Assembly (NCBI GenBank): GCA_036788215.1
Contig: DAIQNV010000003.1
Span: forward strand, 1 to 64,000
Direction: 5' to 3'
Length of the DNA: 64,000 nt
From: DAIQNV01 sp036788215
GTDB lineage: Bacteria > Planctomycetota > Phycisphaerae > Phycisphaerales > UBA1924
In this document: piece by piece, positions 16,533-24,283 of the stretch
Layout of the letters: the number at the start of each line of letters is the position of its first letter
Numbering within the stretch: the stretch's first letter is position 1
Translations under genes and position numbers: made by a program
The notes under the pieces: generated by a model
Told to the model about the DNA's origin: nothing
Database searches by the model: none
Seen by the model: only the letters and a program-made list of their open reading frames with translations

Positions 16533-17651
16533 GTGGGGCATGAGCAGCAGGAGGTCAGCACGTCAGGACTTTCGAGCATCGGGTCCGTCCGGGAGGGCAA
16601 GCGTCGTGCGTTCACGCTGATCGAGTTGCTGGTGGTCATTGCGATCATCGCGCTTCTGATCGGGATCCTGCTGCCGGCCCTGGGCAAGGCCCGGTCGACG
16701 GCGCGGACGGGGGTGAGCCAGGCGAACCTCAAGCAGCTCGGCATCGCGACGAACACATACGCGGCGGACTTCGGCGACCGGATCTTCACCTTCACCTGGA
16801 CGCCCGGCCAGTACCAGCTCCTCGGGGGCACAACCTACAACGCGACAGACGAGGCGAGAGCGGCCATGGCGCAGGAGACACAGATCCTGCGCGAGAAGAC
16901 GCGGCGCGTGGCCGGGAACGACCAGATCCTCGTGAACGGGCAGATCCTCCCGCATCGTCGCTTCCAGCACCTGGTGCTTGTGGACTACCTGAGCGGCAAC
17001 CTGCCTGAGCCTCTCGTGGCCAGCCCGCACGATGCGAACCTGCAGCGGTGGCAGGGGGCGCCCCTGGAGTACGGTCAGGGCGTCGTGCCGACCAACAGCC
17101 CGATCGACCCGCGGTGGCGGGATAAGGCGCTGCGCATGCGGTGGGCGTTCGCGTCGAGCTACCGCACCTCGATCTACTCGTGGTCGAACGAGACGGGCGA
17201 GATCATCCGGGCGGCGCCGGATGACCCGGTCCTGGTCTTCTCGAGCGACGAGGCGATCAACCAGCGGAACCTGGGCCAGGTGCGGTTCCCCTCGGGCAAG
17301 GTGCAGATGTTCGAGGAGTTCGACTGGCCCAAGGGCCTGTACTGGGCCTAGCCGGAGGCGACGGCGAACCAGCTCTTCTTTGATGCCTCGGTGCGGGCGC
17401 TGGCGACGCGCGAGTCCAACCTCGGCTGGGACGCATCGCAGGGCGGGGATGTCACGGACATGGACGCGTTCTACGGGGTGAACTACGCCCCGATCGACCC
17501 CGACTTCTTCCCCGCGCCGAGGAATGACCAGAACGGCGATGGCATCGACGAGAACGATGTGCCGGGTGCCTATGCCTGGACGCGGGCTGGCCTGCAGGGC
17601 ATCGACTACGGGGGCAAGGAGATCAACACCGAGCGTTGGCCGGTGGATTGA
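16533..17651 (+). pseudogene. Prepilin-type protein copy 2, interrupted by an in-frame TAG
   Basis: This paralogue of 15291-16358 has the same signal (FTLIELLVVIAIIALLIG) and the same C-terminus (GLQGIDYGGKEINTERW). At 17349-17351 the frame reads TAG exactly where copy 1 has the Tyr of YWTYP and copy 3 has YYYPE. The same frame then continues without another stop to TGA at 17649. The start is also poor. The only in-frame GTG (16533) lacks a ribosome-binding site, while a good AGGAGG (about 16549-16554) sits 5 bases before an in-frame ACG (16560), as if ATG had become ACG. I read it as a recently inactivated copy; translation to the TAG would give a pilin lacking about 100 residues. A sequencing error is possible. 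Confidence 0.85.
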
Positions 17652-17680
17652 TCTCGGGCGACCCCACGAAATCGCAGGAG

Positions 17681-17714
17681 CGGGGCGGCCACTGGGGCCG
17701 CCCCGTTTGTTTTT
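17681..17714 (+). terminator. Rho-independent terminator after pilin-like copy 2
   Basis: A 10-bp perfect stem (17681-17690 with 17696-17705) and loop ACTGG are followed by TTTGTTTTT. Confidence 0.95.
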
Positions 17715-18057
17715 GGGTTGGGCCGGGCCGGGTGGTGGGGCGTGGGGGTGTGGGGGTGTCGGGGGTGGTGGCCCGCAACTATCGGTCTTGGAAAGGGTTC
17801 CGGGCGCGCGCGGGGCTTCCGTGGGGCGGCGCGATGTGGTAGCATCGGGCGGCCCGGGCCTTTGGGGGTTGCCCCCGGGGTATCGGGCGTGCCCCGGCCT
17901 TGGCTGGGGCGGGTCTGGTCTGGTTGTCGGTTGGCTGGGTCTTCTGTCTCGCGTCGGCGATTCCGCCGATGAACGGTGCTGGTCAGCGGTGGCGTTTCGG
18001 GCGACGGGGCGATTCCCCCCGGCCCCGCCGATGACACGCGGCTGAAAGGAGTTGGTT
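17715..18057 (+). other. 343-base intergenic region before pilin-like copy 3
   Basis: No gene was found. It starts with a G-rich tract of repeated GTGGGGG/GTGTGGG units (about 17735-17770). A TAGCAT at about 17840 could be a -10 box. It ends with the AAAGGAG ribosome-binding site for copy 3. It shares no obvious similarity with the leaders of copies 1 and 2. Confidence 0.4.
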
Positions 18058-19164
18058 GTGCGTCCACTCGTTCGATCCGCAAACACGAGGGCGTTCACGC
18101 TCATCGAACTGCTGGTGGTGATCGCGATCATCGCGCTGTTGATCGGGATTCTTTTGCCGGCGTTGGGGAAGGCTCGGTCGACGGCCCGCACGACGATCAG
18201 CCTTGCGAACCTGAAGCAGCTCGGCGTCGGAATGAACACCTACGGAGCCGACTTCAACGATGGCATTTACGCGTTCACCTGGGGTCGAAACTTTGATCCG
18301 CGAACCGTGTCTGATTGGCCCGAGGGCTGGTACGCGCCGCCCCAGCGGCCGTTTGATGACAGCCCGACGGGTGATGTCGAGGGCGGCGCGTGGCAGTTGG
18401 CATTCATCCTTGCGAAAGCAACTGGGCGAGTGGCGGGGCGAGAGCGGATCGATCCGGTCACGCAGCGATTCGCCGATCGTCGGTTCACCCATGTGGTGCT
18501 AAATTCGTACCTCACGGGTCAGGGCTCGGAGCCTGTCGCGGTCAGCCCACACGATCGGAATCTCGCCAGGTGGCACGCCAATCCGCTCAGCTTTGGGCAG
18601 GGTGAGGTTCCCGGGCTCAACCCGGGCGCACCCTCGGACAATTGGGGCGATCTCGCGATCCGCAAGATGTGGGCCTTCGCGAGTTCGTACCGCACCTCGC
18701 CTTACATGTGGTCGAGCGAGAAGTCGAACGAGCTGATTGTTCCGGCGGAGAATTCTTCGGTGTTGATCCAGCTCGGGAGCTATCGGCGGACCCAGCGCCG
18801 GATCGACCAGGTGGCGTTCCCCTCGGGCAAGGTGGCGCAGCACGAGGAGTTCGACTGGCCCAACAAGCTGAGCTATTACTATCCCGAATCGAAGATCAAT
18901 ATGCTTTTCTTCGACGGGTCCGTTCGCACCGAGCGCACTGGAGACTCGAACCCCGGGTGGGACCCGGCCAGGCCGGCCGATCAGAACGCCACGACCGAGG
19001 TGCCCTACATCACGATCGATAAGGACTTCTTCCCCGCCCCGCGCAACGACGCCGACGGCAATTTCCAGGACGATGTCGCCTACCCGGGTTACTACGGCTG
19101 GACGCGCAGAGGCCTCCGGGGTATCGACTACGGCGGTAAAGAGATCGATACGGGCGACTACTAG
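18058..19164 (+). CDS. Prepilin-type N-terminal cleavage/methylation domain protein, copy 3 of 3
   Basis: A 368-residue pilin-like paralogue. The leader VRPLVRSANTRA precedes FTLIELLVVIAIIALLIG, followed by LLPALGKARSTARTTISLAN. The C-terminal globular part keeps the shared anchors (SYYYPESKINMLFFDGSVR, RRGLRGIDYGGKEID) but is the most diverged of the three. An insertion after the conserved FTWGRNFD adds residues (DWPEGWYAPPQRPFD). I chose the GTG at 18058, 7 bases after AAAGGAG; a TTG 6 bases earlier is less likely. No terminator follows immediately. The next gene has its own sigma-70 promoter. Confidence 0.9.
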   Translation: MRPLVRSANTRAFTLIELLVVIAIIALLIGILLPALGKARSTARTTISLANLKQLGVGMNTYGADFNDGIYAFTWGRNFDPRTVSDWPEGWYAPPQRPFDDSPTGDVEGGAWQLAFILAKATGRVAGRERIDPVTQRFADRRFTHVVLNSYLTGQGSEPVAVSPHDRNLARWHANPLSFGQGEVPGLNPGAPSDNWGDLAIRKMWAFASSYRTSPYMWSSEKSNELIVPAENSSVLIQLGSYRRTQRRIDQVAFPSGKVAQHEEFDWPNKLSYYYPESKINMLFFDGSVRTERTGDSNPGWDPARPADQNATTEVPYITIDKDFFPAPRNDADGNFQDDVAYPGYYGWTRRGLRGIDYGGKEIDTGDY

Positions 19165-19237
19165 TAGTTCAGAGTCATCGTGAGGCGATCGAAAGTATAG
19201 GTAAAGAATCCATACCCTGCACAAGGCGGATTTGCTG

Positions 19238-19265
19238 TTGCAAACTGTTCCGTAGCCCGTATAAT
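19238..19265 (+). promoter_or_regulatory. Sigma-70 promoter (TTGCAA-16 bp-TATAAT)
   Basis: -35 TTGCAA at 19238-19243 and a consensus -10 TATAAT at 19260-19265 are separated by 16 bp. It lies 39 bases before the start of the AT-rich secreted-protein gene and is the best consensus promoter in the window. Confidence 0.65.
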
Positions 19266-19303
19266 CTCTTAGGCTGCGTGACGTCATTCAAGGAGTTGAG
19301 AAT

Positions 19304-21076
19304 ATGAAGATGTCGATCGCTCGTACTAGGATCCGTTCGGTAACCGCGTTCGCGGGTCTGCCCATCGCTTGCGCCGTAGCTACAGCTCAGTCGTTGGACA
19401 CAGTTGAATACCGAGTCGTATGGGAGGGAGGAGATTCGCTTCCGGTGCCGGGGGGGACCTCGACTTCAGTGAACCTAAAGTCTGCAAGCGACTCCAATTA
19501 TTGGCCTATTATGTCCGAAGACGGATCACTGTTCTTCAGCGGATCATATGCGGGCGAGACGCACATCTGGAGAGCGCTGCCGAACGGATCGATCTCTCGT
19601 GTAGCATCTTCGGGCGAAACAATCGAGACGGTGCTCGGTACCAGTCGTGAAATAAGCGTCTTTTCCTGGGCGACCGGTCCGGCCACGACGAGCCGCGAAG
19701 GCCATTTTGCAATTGGCATTGAGGCAGACGATAACGACACTGGCAACAGGCTTGGAGTCGGAGCCACAAGTACGCTTGACGGATCCTTTAAGATTGTTAT
19801 GTCCGCGGAGATAGAAGGGGTGAACACATTCGGGTTCGTGATTGACGCGTTTCAAGATTTTTTGGCGATGGGGCCGGACGGCGATCTTGTTGCACACGGC
19901 GCACTGCCAGCTAATGCTCGCTATTGGGCAAGATCTGCGCCTGGGCCCATGGCGATGACCGAAACAACGGCTATAAATGTCGCGCCGGCCTACACAAGCA
20001 TTTTTTGTGCTACGGGGCTTTCTGTGGTCACGCAGGAACCCACATTGAATGCGGATGGAGATATAGGTTTTGGCGGCGCATCCAATGATTCGTGTGCAGA
20101 CAGTTCGTGGGGCATTATCGACTTTTCCACAGGAAGCTATGATGAGCTTTTTGAGATTTCGGATGAGTCGCTTTTGTTGGCCGAATTCAGTACATCGGTA
20201 TCCGATCGACCTGCTGGGCTTTTGAGCCCGCGGGCTGTACTGGCTAGACCTGTTCCTCAGGAGATTAGGGAGTATGACCCTGCTACTGATTCGGTATCAT
20301 TTCTCGCTGAGGCTGGCGAGCCGCTTCCGGGTTTGGGCTTAGACTTTCAAGGTGCCGAATCCGACTTTGCGATCATCGCGCGTGGTGATTTCGTAATGAA
20401 CGCGTTCGTTGATGATAGCGGCGTAGAGCCACGGATTGTAGTTCGGCGAGCCGGAGCCTCATTTGTAGGGTTTGCTGAGCCTGGTTCTGCTCGGCCTGAT
20501 GGTGGTGGGTACTGGGCAGACAATGTTGACGCAGTCGACTTGCTCACTTCGGGTGAGTTTTCCTTGGTTGAAATCAATATTCCACCGTTGAGAGACGGTA
20601 GGTTTGCTGATCTTATCTTTGTGTCTCGTATTGATGATCGGCTCGTCAAGGTGTATGAGCCTGGGGATATAGTAACCGCAGATATCGGAGGGTCGCTCGT
20701 TCAGATTAAATTCAAGAATAACTCAAGTGCGGCAACGGATTTCAAACTAAACTCAGCGGAAGATGGTCGGGGGCGTTCATTCGTCGGTGTGCCCGACAGC
20801 GGCGCCCCTGGGGGTGTCTCACGGCAGATCGTATTCGAGACAACGATTACCGATTCCGCCGGGATGGACGAGCGTGATGCCGTGGTTGTCGCGACGATCT
20901 CGCCGCAATACGGCGACATCGCAGCCCCATTTGGGTCGTGTACCTCTGCGGACCTCACACAGTACACGATTTGGTACAGCGCTGGAGATCTTCGGGCGGA
21001 TCTCGCAGCCCCCTACGGCGTGCTGACCTTTGCGGACTTTACCGCGTTCAACGCGGCCTACTCAGCCTGTCCTTGA
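19304..21076 (+). CDS. Secreted protein with GC-dockerin-like C-terminal tail, AT-richer than neighbours
   Basis: A 590-residue exported protein. A signal peptide spans about residues 1-29 (ending AVATAQ). The body has repeated WPIMSEDGSLFFSG-like and LNADGDIGFGG-like strands, as in choice-of-anchor or beta-propeller-like planctomycete proteins. The C-terminus (about 545-590) carries CTSADLTQYTIW...ADLAAPYGVLTFADFTAFN...CP, a duplicated ADLAAPYG-type motif like the GC-type dockerin tails of Phycisphaerales secreted proteins. Its base composition is clearly lower in GC: two 60-base lines counted by eye gave 50% and 55%, against 68% for a line in the antiporter gene. AAGGAG precedes the ATG, and promoter and terminator flank it closely. 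Recent transfer is likely. Ligand or activity unknown. Confidence 0.85.
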   Translation: MKMSIARTRIRSVTAFAGLPIACAVATAQSLDTVEYRVVWEGGDSLPVPGGTSTSVNLKSASDSNYWPIMSEDGSLFFSGSYAGETHIWRALPNGSISRVASSGETIETVLGTSREISVFSWATGPATTSREGHFAIGIEADDNDTGNRLGVGATSTLDGSFKIVMSAEIEGVNTFGFVIDAFQDFLAMGPDGDLVAHGALPANARYWARSAPGPMAMTETTAINVAPAYTSIFCATGLSVVTQEPTLNADGDIGFGGASNDSCADSSWGIIDFSTGSYDELFEISDESLLLAEFSTSVSDRPAGLLSPRAVLARPVPQEIREYDPATDSVSFLAEAGEPLPGLGLDFQGAESDFAIIARGDFVMNAFVDDSGVEPRIVVRRAGASFVGFAEPGSARPDGGGYWADNVDAVDLLTSGEFSLVEINIPPLRDGRFADLIFVSRIDDRLVKVYEPGDIVTADIGGSLVQIKFKNNSSAATDFKLNSAEDGRGRSFVGVPDSGAPGGVSRQIVFETTITDSAGMDERDAVVVATISPQYGDIAAPFGSCTSADLTQYTIWYSAGDLRADLAAPYGVLTFADFTAFNAAYSACP

Positions 21077-21147
21077 TTCGGGTCCGATAATCGCCGGGCC
21101 GGGTCCCCCTAGCCTCGCCAGAGCACAACGGGCAATGTTTTACGCGC

Positions 21148-21178
21148 GGGGGCGGTCCTTTCGGGGCCGCCCCTGTTT
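21148..21178 (+). terminator. Terminator after the GC-dockerin-like gene
   Basis: A 10-bp stem with one G-T pair (21148-21157 with 21163-21172) and loop TTTCG is followed by TGTTTGCTTG. Its stem resembles those of the pilin-cluster terminators. Confidence 0.75.
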
Positions 21179-21282
21179 GCTTGCGGGCAAGACGCGGGCT
21201 CTCTTGTCGTTGTCACCCCGGGTTCGCGGGTGGCGTGGAACCCCGGACGCACCGGACGCGGACGGGAGACGGGAGAGAGAGC

Positions 21283-21531
21283 ATGAAACTGGACGAGCAC
21301 GGACGCGCCTGCCTGACCCAAGCCCTGGCGGAACTCGCGGCGGGGCGGGACCGGGCGTTTGAGGATGCCCTGTGGCTGGGCTTCGGCAACGCGTGGCGTC
21401 CCCTCGTCGAGGGGCTCGTGAAGGGGCGGTGCGTGACCATCGGGGGCAAGGACCGCGACACGCCCGCGATCACCGAGGAGGGCCTCCGCCTGCTGGAGCG
21501 GCTCGAGGGGCAGCAGGCGCTGGCGAGCTGA
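21283..21531 (+). CDS. Small hypothetical protein, 82 aa
   Basis: ATG at 21283 follows a GGGAGAGAGAG purine-rich ribosome-binding site. The protein is compact and mostly helical (RACLTQALAELAAGRDRAFEDALWLGFGNAWRPL), ending in EEGLRLLERLEGQ. It has no signal peptide, membrane segment or cysteine pair. The C-terminal half (KGRCVTIGGKDRDTPAITEEG) resembles a small winged or strand-helix unit. I do not recognise it. It stands alone between a terminator and an intergenic palindrome. Confidence 0.6.
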   Translation: MKLDEHGRACLTQALAELAAGRDRAFEDALWLGFGNAWRPLVEGLVKGRCVTIGGKDRDTPAITEEGLRLLERLEGQQALAS

Positions 21532-21550
21532 GGTTTGGAACGAGGCCATG

Positions 21551-21590
21551 GGTGCCGTGGAAATGCCGCGAAGCGGTCTTTCCACGAACG
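21551..21590 (-). repeat. REP-like palindrome, type A, copy a
   Basis: Read on the minus strand, outer arms CGTGGAAA/TTTCCACG enclose inner arms CCGC/GCGG around TTC, and GGCACC follows. It belongs to a family of five related intergenic copies (see 24179, 26207, 31501 and 33300). This is the only one in minus orientation. Confidence 0.75.
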
Positions 21591-21717
21591 AACGGTCCCG
21601 GTGCCCCGAACCGCCGGATCGGAGCCGCGTTGGTGACCACGCGGAACGCTTGCGCGTCCGAGCTCGAAACCGCGATCTCACGATCGTGGCTCTGACAATG
21701 CCGCGTGCTGCGGTTGT

Positions 21718-23640
21718 CTACCCCCGGCGTTTGGCGTGCACCGCGAGCAGCATGACATCGGCGGGGGTCACGCCCTCGAGCCGGCCGGCCTGGCCGAAGG
21801 TCTCGGGGCGGAAGCGGGCGAGGGCCTGTTTGGCCTCGGCGCGGAGGCCCTCGATGGTGTGGTAGTCGAGGTCATCGGGCAGGCGGCGGCGTTCGAGTTC
21901 GGCGGTGCGGCGGATCTCGGCCTGCTGGCGGACGACGTAGGCCTCGTAGCGCAGGTCGGCCCACGCGGTGAACCACGCGGCGGGCGAGGCGTGGACGCCG
22001 GGGAGTGCGCGGGCGAGGTCGGTCGGCTCGACGCCTAGGCGTCGCGCGAACTTGGACGCGGGCTCGCCCTCGATCTTGGCTGTGTCGATGGCTTCCCGGA
22101 TGCGGGCGAGCTGGGTGGTGCGCTCATCGAAGAGGGCGAGTCGGGCGGCGCCGAGGGGGGTGGAATCGAGCAGGCCGAGGTCCCGCGCGACTGGGGTGAG
22201 GCGTTCGCCCGCGTTGTCGGCGCGGAGGAGGAGGCGGTGCTCGGCCCGGCTCGTGAACATGCGGTAGGGCTCGACGGGGGTCTTGGTCACCAGGTCGTCC
22301 ATCAGGACGCCGATGTACGCCTGCTCCCGCCCCAGGACGAAGTCGGCGGGCTCTGATCGGGCGAGGCGGGCGGCGTTGATGCCCGCGATGAGCCCCTGGG
22401 CGGCGGCTTCCTCGTAGCCACTGGTGCCGTTGATCTGTCCCGCGAGGAAGAGGCCCGCGACGGGCTTGGTCTCGCCGGTGGCGCGGATCTGGTGCGGGCG
22501 GACCATGTCGTACTCGACCGCGTAGGCGTGTCGGAGGATCTCGGCGTGCTCGCACCCGGGCATGGAGCGGACGACGATCTCCTGGACATCGGCGGGGAGG
22601 GAGCTGCTGATGCCGTTGCAGTAGACCCAGTCGGTGCGGAGGCTCTCGGGCTCGAGGAAGACGCCGTGGGTGTCGCGATCGGCGAAGCGGACGACCTTGT
22701 CCTCGATGCTTGGGCAGTAGCGGGGCCCGGCGGACTCGATCTGCCCCGTAAACATGGGTGCGCGGTGGAGGTTCTGCCGGATGGCCTCGTGGCCCTCGGG
22801 GGTGGTGTGCGTCTGGCGGCAGTCGACCTGCGGGAGGAGGGGGAAGCGGTCGAGCACATCGAAGACGCCCGCCTGGCGTGTGCCGTTGGCCGTTTGCCCC
22901 GTCCCGCTGAGCGCGCTGAACGCGACCGGCTCCGGGTCGCCCAGTTGCTCGGGCAGGCTGTCCCACGCGATCGAGCCCCGGCGCAGGCGCGGGGGGGTCC
23001 CGGTCTTGAGGCGGCCCAGCTCGAAGCCCAGCGAGCGGAGTGAATCGGAGATCACGCTGGCGGCGCCCTCGCCATGCCGGCCGCCGGGCGTTCGGTCCTC
23101 GCCGGTGTGCATGAGGCCCCGCATGAAGGTGCCGGTGGTGAGGACGAGGGCATCGGCTTCGAGGGTGAGGTCGTGCTCGGGCGTGCGCACGCGGGCGCCG
23201 GTGACGCGCGGGTCAGCGCCCGGGGCGCGGGCGACCCGGAGCGTCTCGACGCTGCCCTCGATGACCTCGATCTCGGGGCGCGACGCGATGAGTTGCTGGA
23301 CCGCTTCGGCGTAGGCGTGCTTGTCGTTCTGGCAGCGGGGGCCCCGGACCGCGGGGCCCTTGGAGGTGTTGAGCACCTTGAAGTGGATGCCGGTCGCGTC
23401 CGCGGCGAGGCCCATCAGCCCGCCCAGGGCGTCGACCTCGCGGACGAGCTGGCCCTTGGCGAGGCCCCCGATGGCGGGGTTGCAGCTCATGACGCCGATC
23501 TTGGTGGGGTCGAGGGTGACCAGGGCGATGGAGGCCGGTCCGAAGTCCTTCTCGGGCAGGAGGTTGGCGGCGGCCCACGCGGCCTCCACCCCGGCGTGCC
23601 CGCCCCCGATCACGACCACCCTGTACCGCTTGGTCAGCAC
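21718..23640 (-). CDS. mnmG: tRNA uridine-5-carboxymethylaminomethyl modification enzyme MnmG
   Basis: An FAD-dependent enzyme which, with MnmE, installs the cmnm5 group on the wobble uridine of certain tRNAs. The 640-residue length is normal. The N-terminal FAD site is VVVIGGGHAGVEAAWAA, followed by MSCNPAIGGLAKG with the conserved Cys, NTSKGPAVRGPRCQNDK, and FLAGQINGTSGYEEAAAQG in the second FAD contact. The C-terminal helical domain ends in a short basic tail. The GTG at 23640 is the start; TACGAT precedes it by 5 bases and there is no ribosome-binding site. It is divergent from the GNAT gene with a 23-base gap. A shortened MnmE-like GTPase is encoded at 44173-45165. Confidence 0.96.
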   Translation of the reverse strand: MLTKRYRVVVIGGGHAGVEAAWAAANLLPEKDFGPASIALVTLDPTKIGVMSCNPAIGGLAKGQLVREVDALGGLMGLAADATGIHFKVLNTSKGPAVRGPRCQNDKHAYAEAVQQLIASRPEIEVIEGSVETLRVARAPGADPRVTGARVRTPEHDLTLEADALVLTTGTFMRGLMHTGEDRTPGGRHGEGAASVISDSLRSLGFELGRLKTGTPPRLRRGSIAWDSLPEQLGDPEPVAFSALSGTGQTANGTRQAGVFDVLDRFPLLPQVDCRQTHTTPEGHEAIRQNLHRAPMFTGQIESAGPRYCPSIEDKVVRFADRDTHGVFLEPESLRTDWVYCNGISSSLPADVQEIVVRSMPGCEHAEILRHAYAVEYDMVRPHQIRATGETKPVAGLFLAGQINGTSGYEEAAAQGLIAGINAARLARSEPADFVLGREQAYIGVLMDDLVTKTPVEPYRMFTSRAEHRLLLRADNAGERLTPVARDLGLLDSTPLGAARLALFDERTTQLARIREAIDTAKIEGEPASKFARRLGVEPTDLARALPGVHASPAAWFTAWADLRYEAYVVRQQAEIRRTAELERRRLPDDLDYHTIEGLRAEAKQALARFRPETFGQAGRLEGVTPADVMLLAVHAKRRG

Positions 23641-23645
23641 GCACC

Positions 23646-23656
23646 GATCGTAGACT
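23646..23656. promoter_or_regulatory. Abutting divergent -10 boxes for mnmG and the GNAT gene
   Basis: Minus-strand TACGAT (23646-23651) lies 5 bases before the mnmG GTG. Plus-strand TAGACT (23651-23656) lies 7 bases before the GNAT ATG. They share one base pair, so both mRNAs would be leaderless and the two promoters would compete. Confidence 0.45.
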
Positions 23657-23663
23657 GCCGCCC

Positions 23664-24167
23664 ATGCCCGACCGCCCCGACCTCTTCATCCGCGACGCCC
23701 GGCCCGATGATGTTCCGGCGATCGCTGCGATCTACAACGACGCGATCGTGCGCACGACCGCGAGCGCGTGGACCGAGCCCCGGCCCGAGGCGGAGATCGC
23801 GGGGGACCTCGCGAAGGCGACGGCGCGGCACCCCTGGCTCGTCGGCGAGGCGGGCGGGAGGGTCGTGGGCGTGGTGTGGGCGAAGCCCTGGAACATCCGC
23901 GACGGGTACGCGCGGACGATCGAGACGAGCGTGTACATCGACGAGTCGGCGCGGGGCATGGGGGTGGGCACGGGGTTGTACGGGGCGCTCTTGCCCCGCA
24001 CGCGCGAAGCGGGCGCGCGGGAGGTGATGGCGGTGATCGCGCTGCCGAACCCCGCGAGCGTGCGCCTGCACGAGGCGGTGGGGTTCCGAAAGATGGGCGT
24101 GTTCCGCGAGCTGTACGAGAAGTTCGGCGCGCTGCACGATGTGGGGTATTGGCAGCTGCGGATGTGA
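23664..24167 (+). CDS. GNAT-family N-acetyltransferase, phosphinothricin acetyltransferase-like
   Basis: A 167-residue acetyl-CoA-dependent N-acetyltransferase. The opening LFIRDARPDDVPAIAAIYNDAI and the ETSVYIDESARGMGVGTGLY acetyl-CoA loop match the Pat/YwnH group that acetylates phosphinothricin or methionine-derivative amines. The C-terminal SVRLHEAVGFRKMGVFRELYEKFG is also typical. The natural substrate is unknown. Its probable leaderless promoter overlaps that of mnmG. An intergenic palindrome pair follows the stop. Confidence 0.9.
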   Translation: MPDRPDLFIRDARPDDVPAIAAIYNDAIVRTTASAWTEPRPEAEIAGDLAKATARHPWLVGEAGGRVVGVVWAKPWNIRDGYARTIETSVYIDESARGMGVGTGLYGALLPRTREAGAREVMAVIALPNPASVRLHEAVGFRKMGVFRELYEKFGALHDVGYWQLRM

Positions 24168-24178
24168 GGGGTGGCGGT

Positions 24179-24212
24179 CGTGGAGAAGGCTGCGCCGTCT
24201 CCACGGCACCCG
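24179..24212 (+). repeat. REP-like palindrome, type A, copy b
   Basis: Outer arms CGTGGAGA/TCTCCACG enclose inner arms GGC/GCC around TGC, followed by GGCACCC. The inner arm is shorter than in other copies but still paired. It starts 11 bases after the GNAT stop codon. Confidence 0.8.
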
Positions 24213-24222
24213 AGTATTCGGC

Positions 24223-24250
24223 ACTGGCCGACGAGCGGCCAGTGGCACCC
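24223..24250 (+). repeat. Type B palindrome (loop ACGAG) beside type A copy b
   Basis: A perfect 8-bp inverted repeat ACTGGCCG/CGGCCAGT around ACGAG is followed by GGCACCC, the same tail as type A. A second type B hairpin lies at 26153-26180. Confidence 0.7.
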
Positions 24251-24271
24251 TTCTGCACGACAGGCCATGTA

Positions 24272-24277
24272 TAGACT
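24272..24277 (+). promoter_or_regulatory. -10 box (TAGACT) for leaderless antiporter mRNA
   Basis: TATAGACT is followed by CGGGGC and the ATG at 24284, with no Shine-Dalgarno between. It fits the leaderless pattern in this window. Confidence 0.5.
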
Positions 24278-24283
24278 CGGGGC

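Noticed and set aside
17349..17351. TAG decoded as pyrrolysine or by suppression in pilin copy 2
   Set aside because: Several genes in the window end in TAG, no pyl genes are seen, and the paralogues have Tyr at this position, so a nonsense mutation is simpler.
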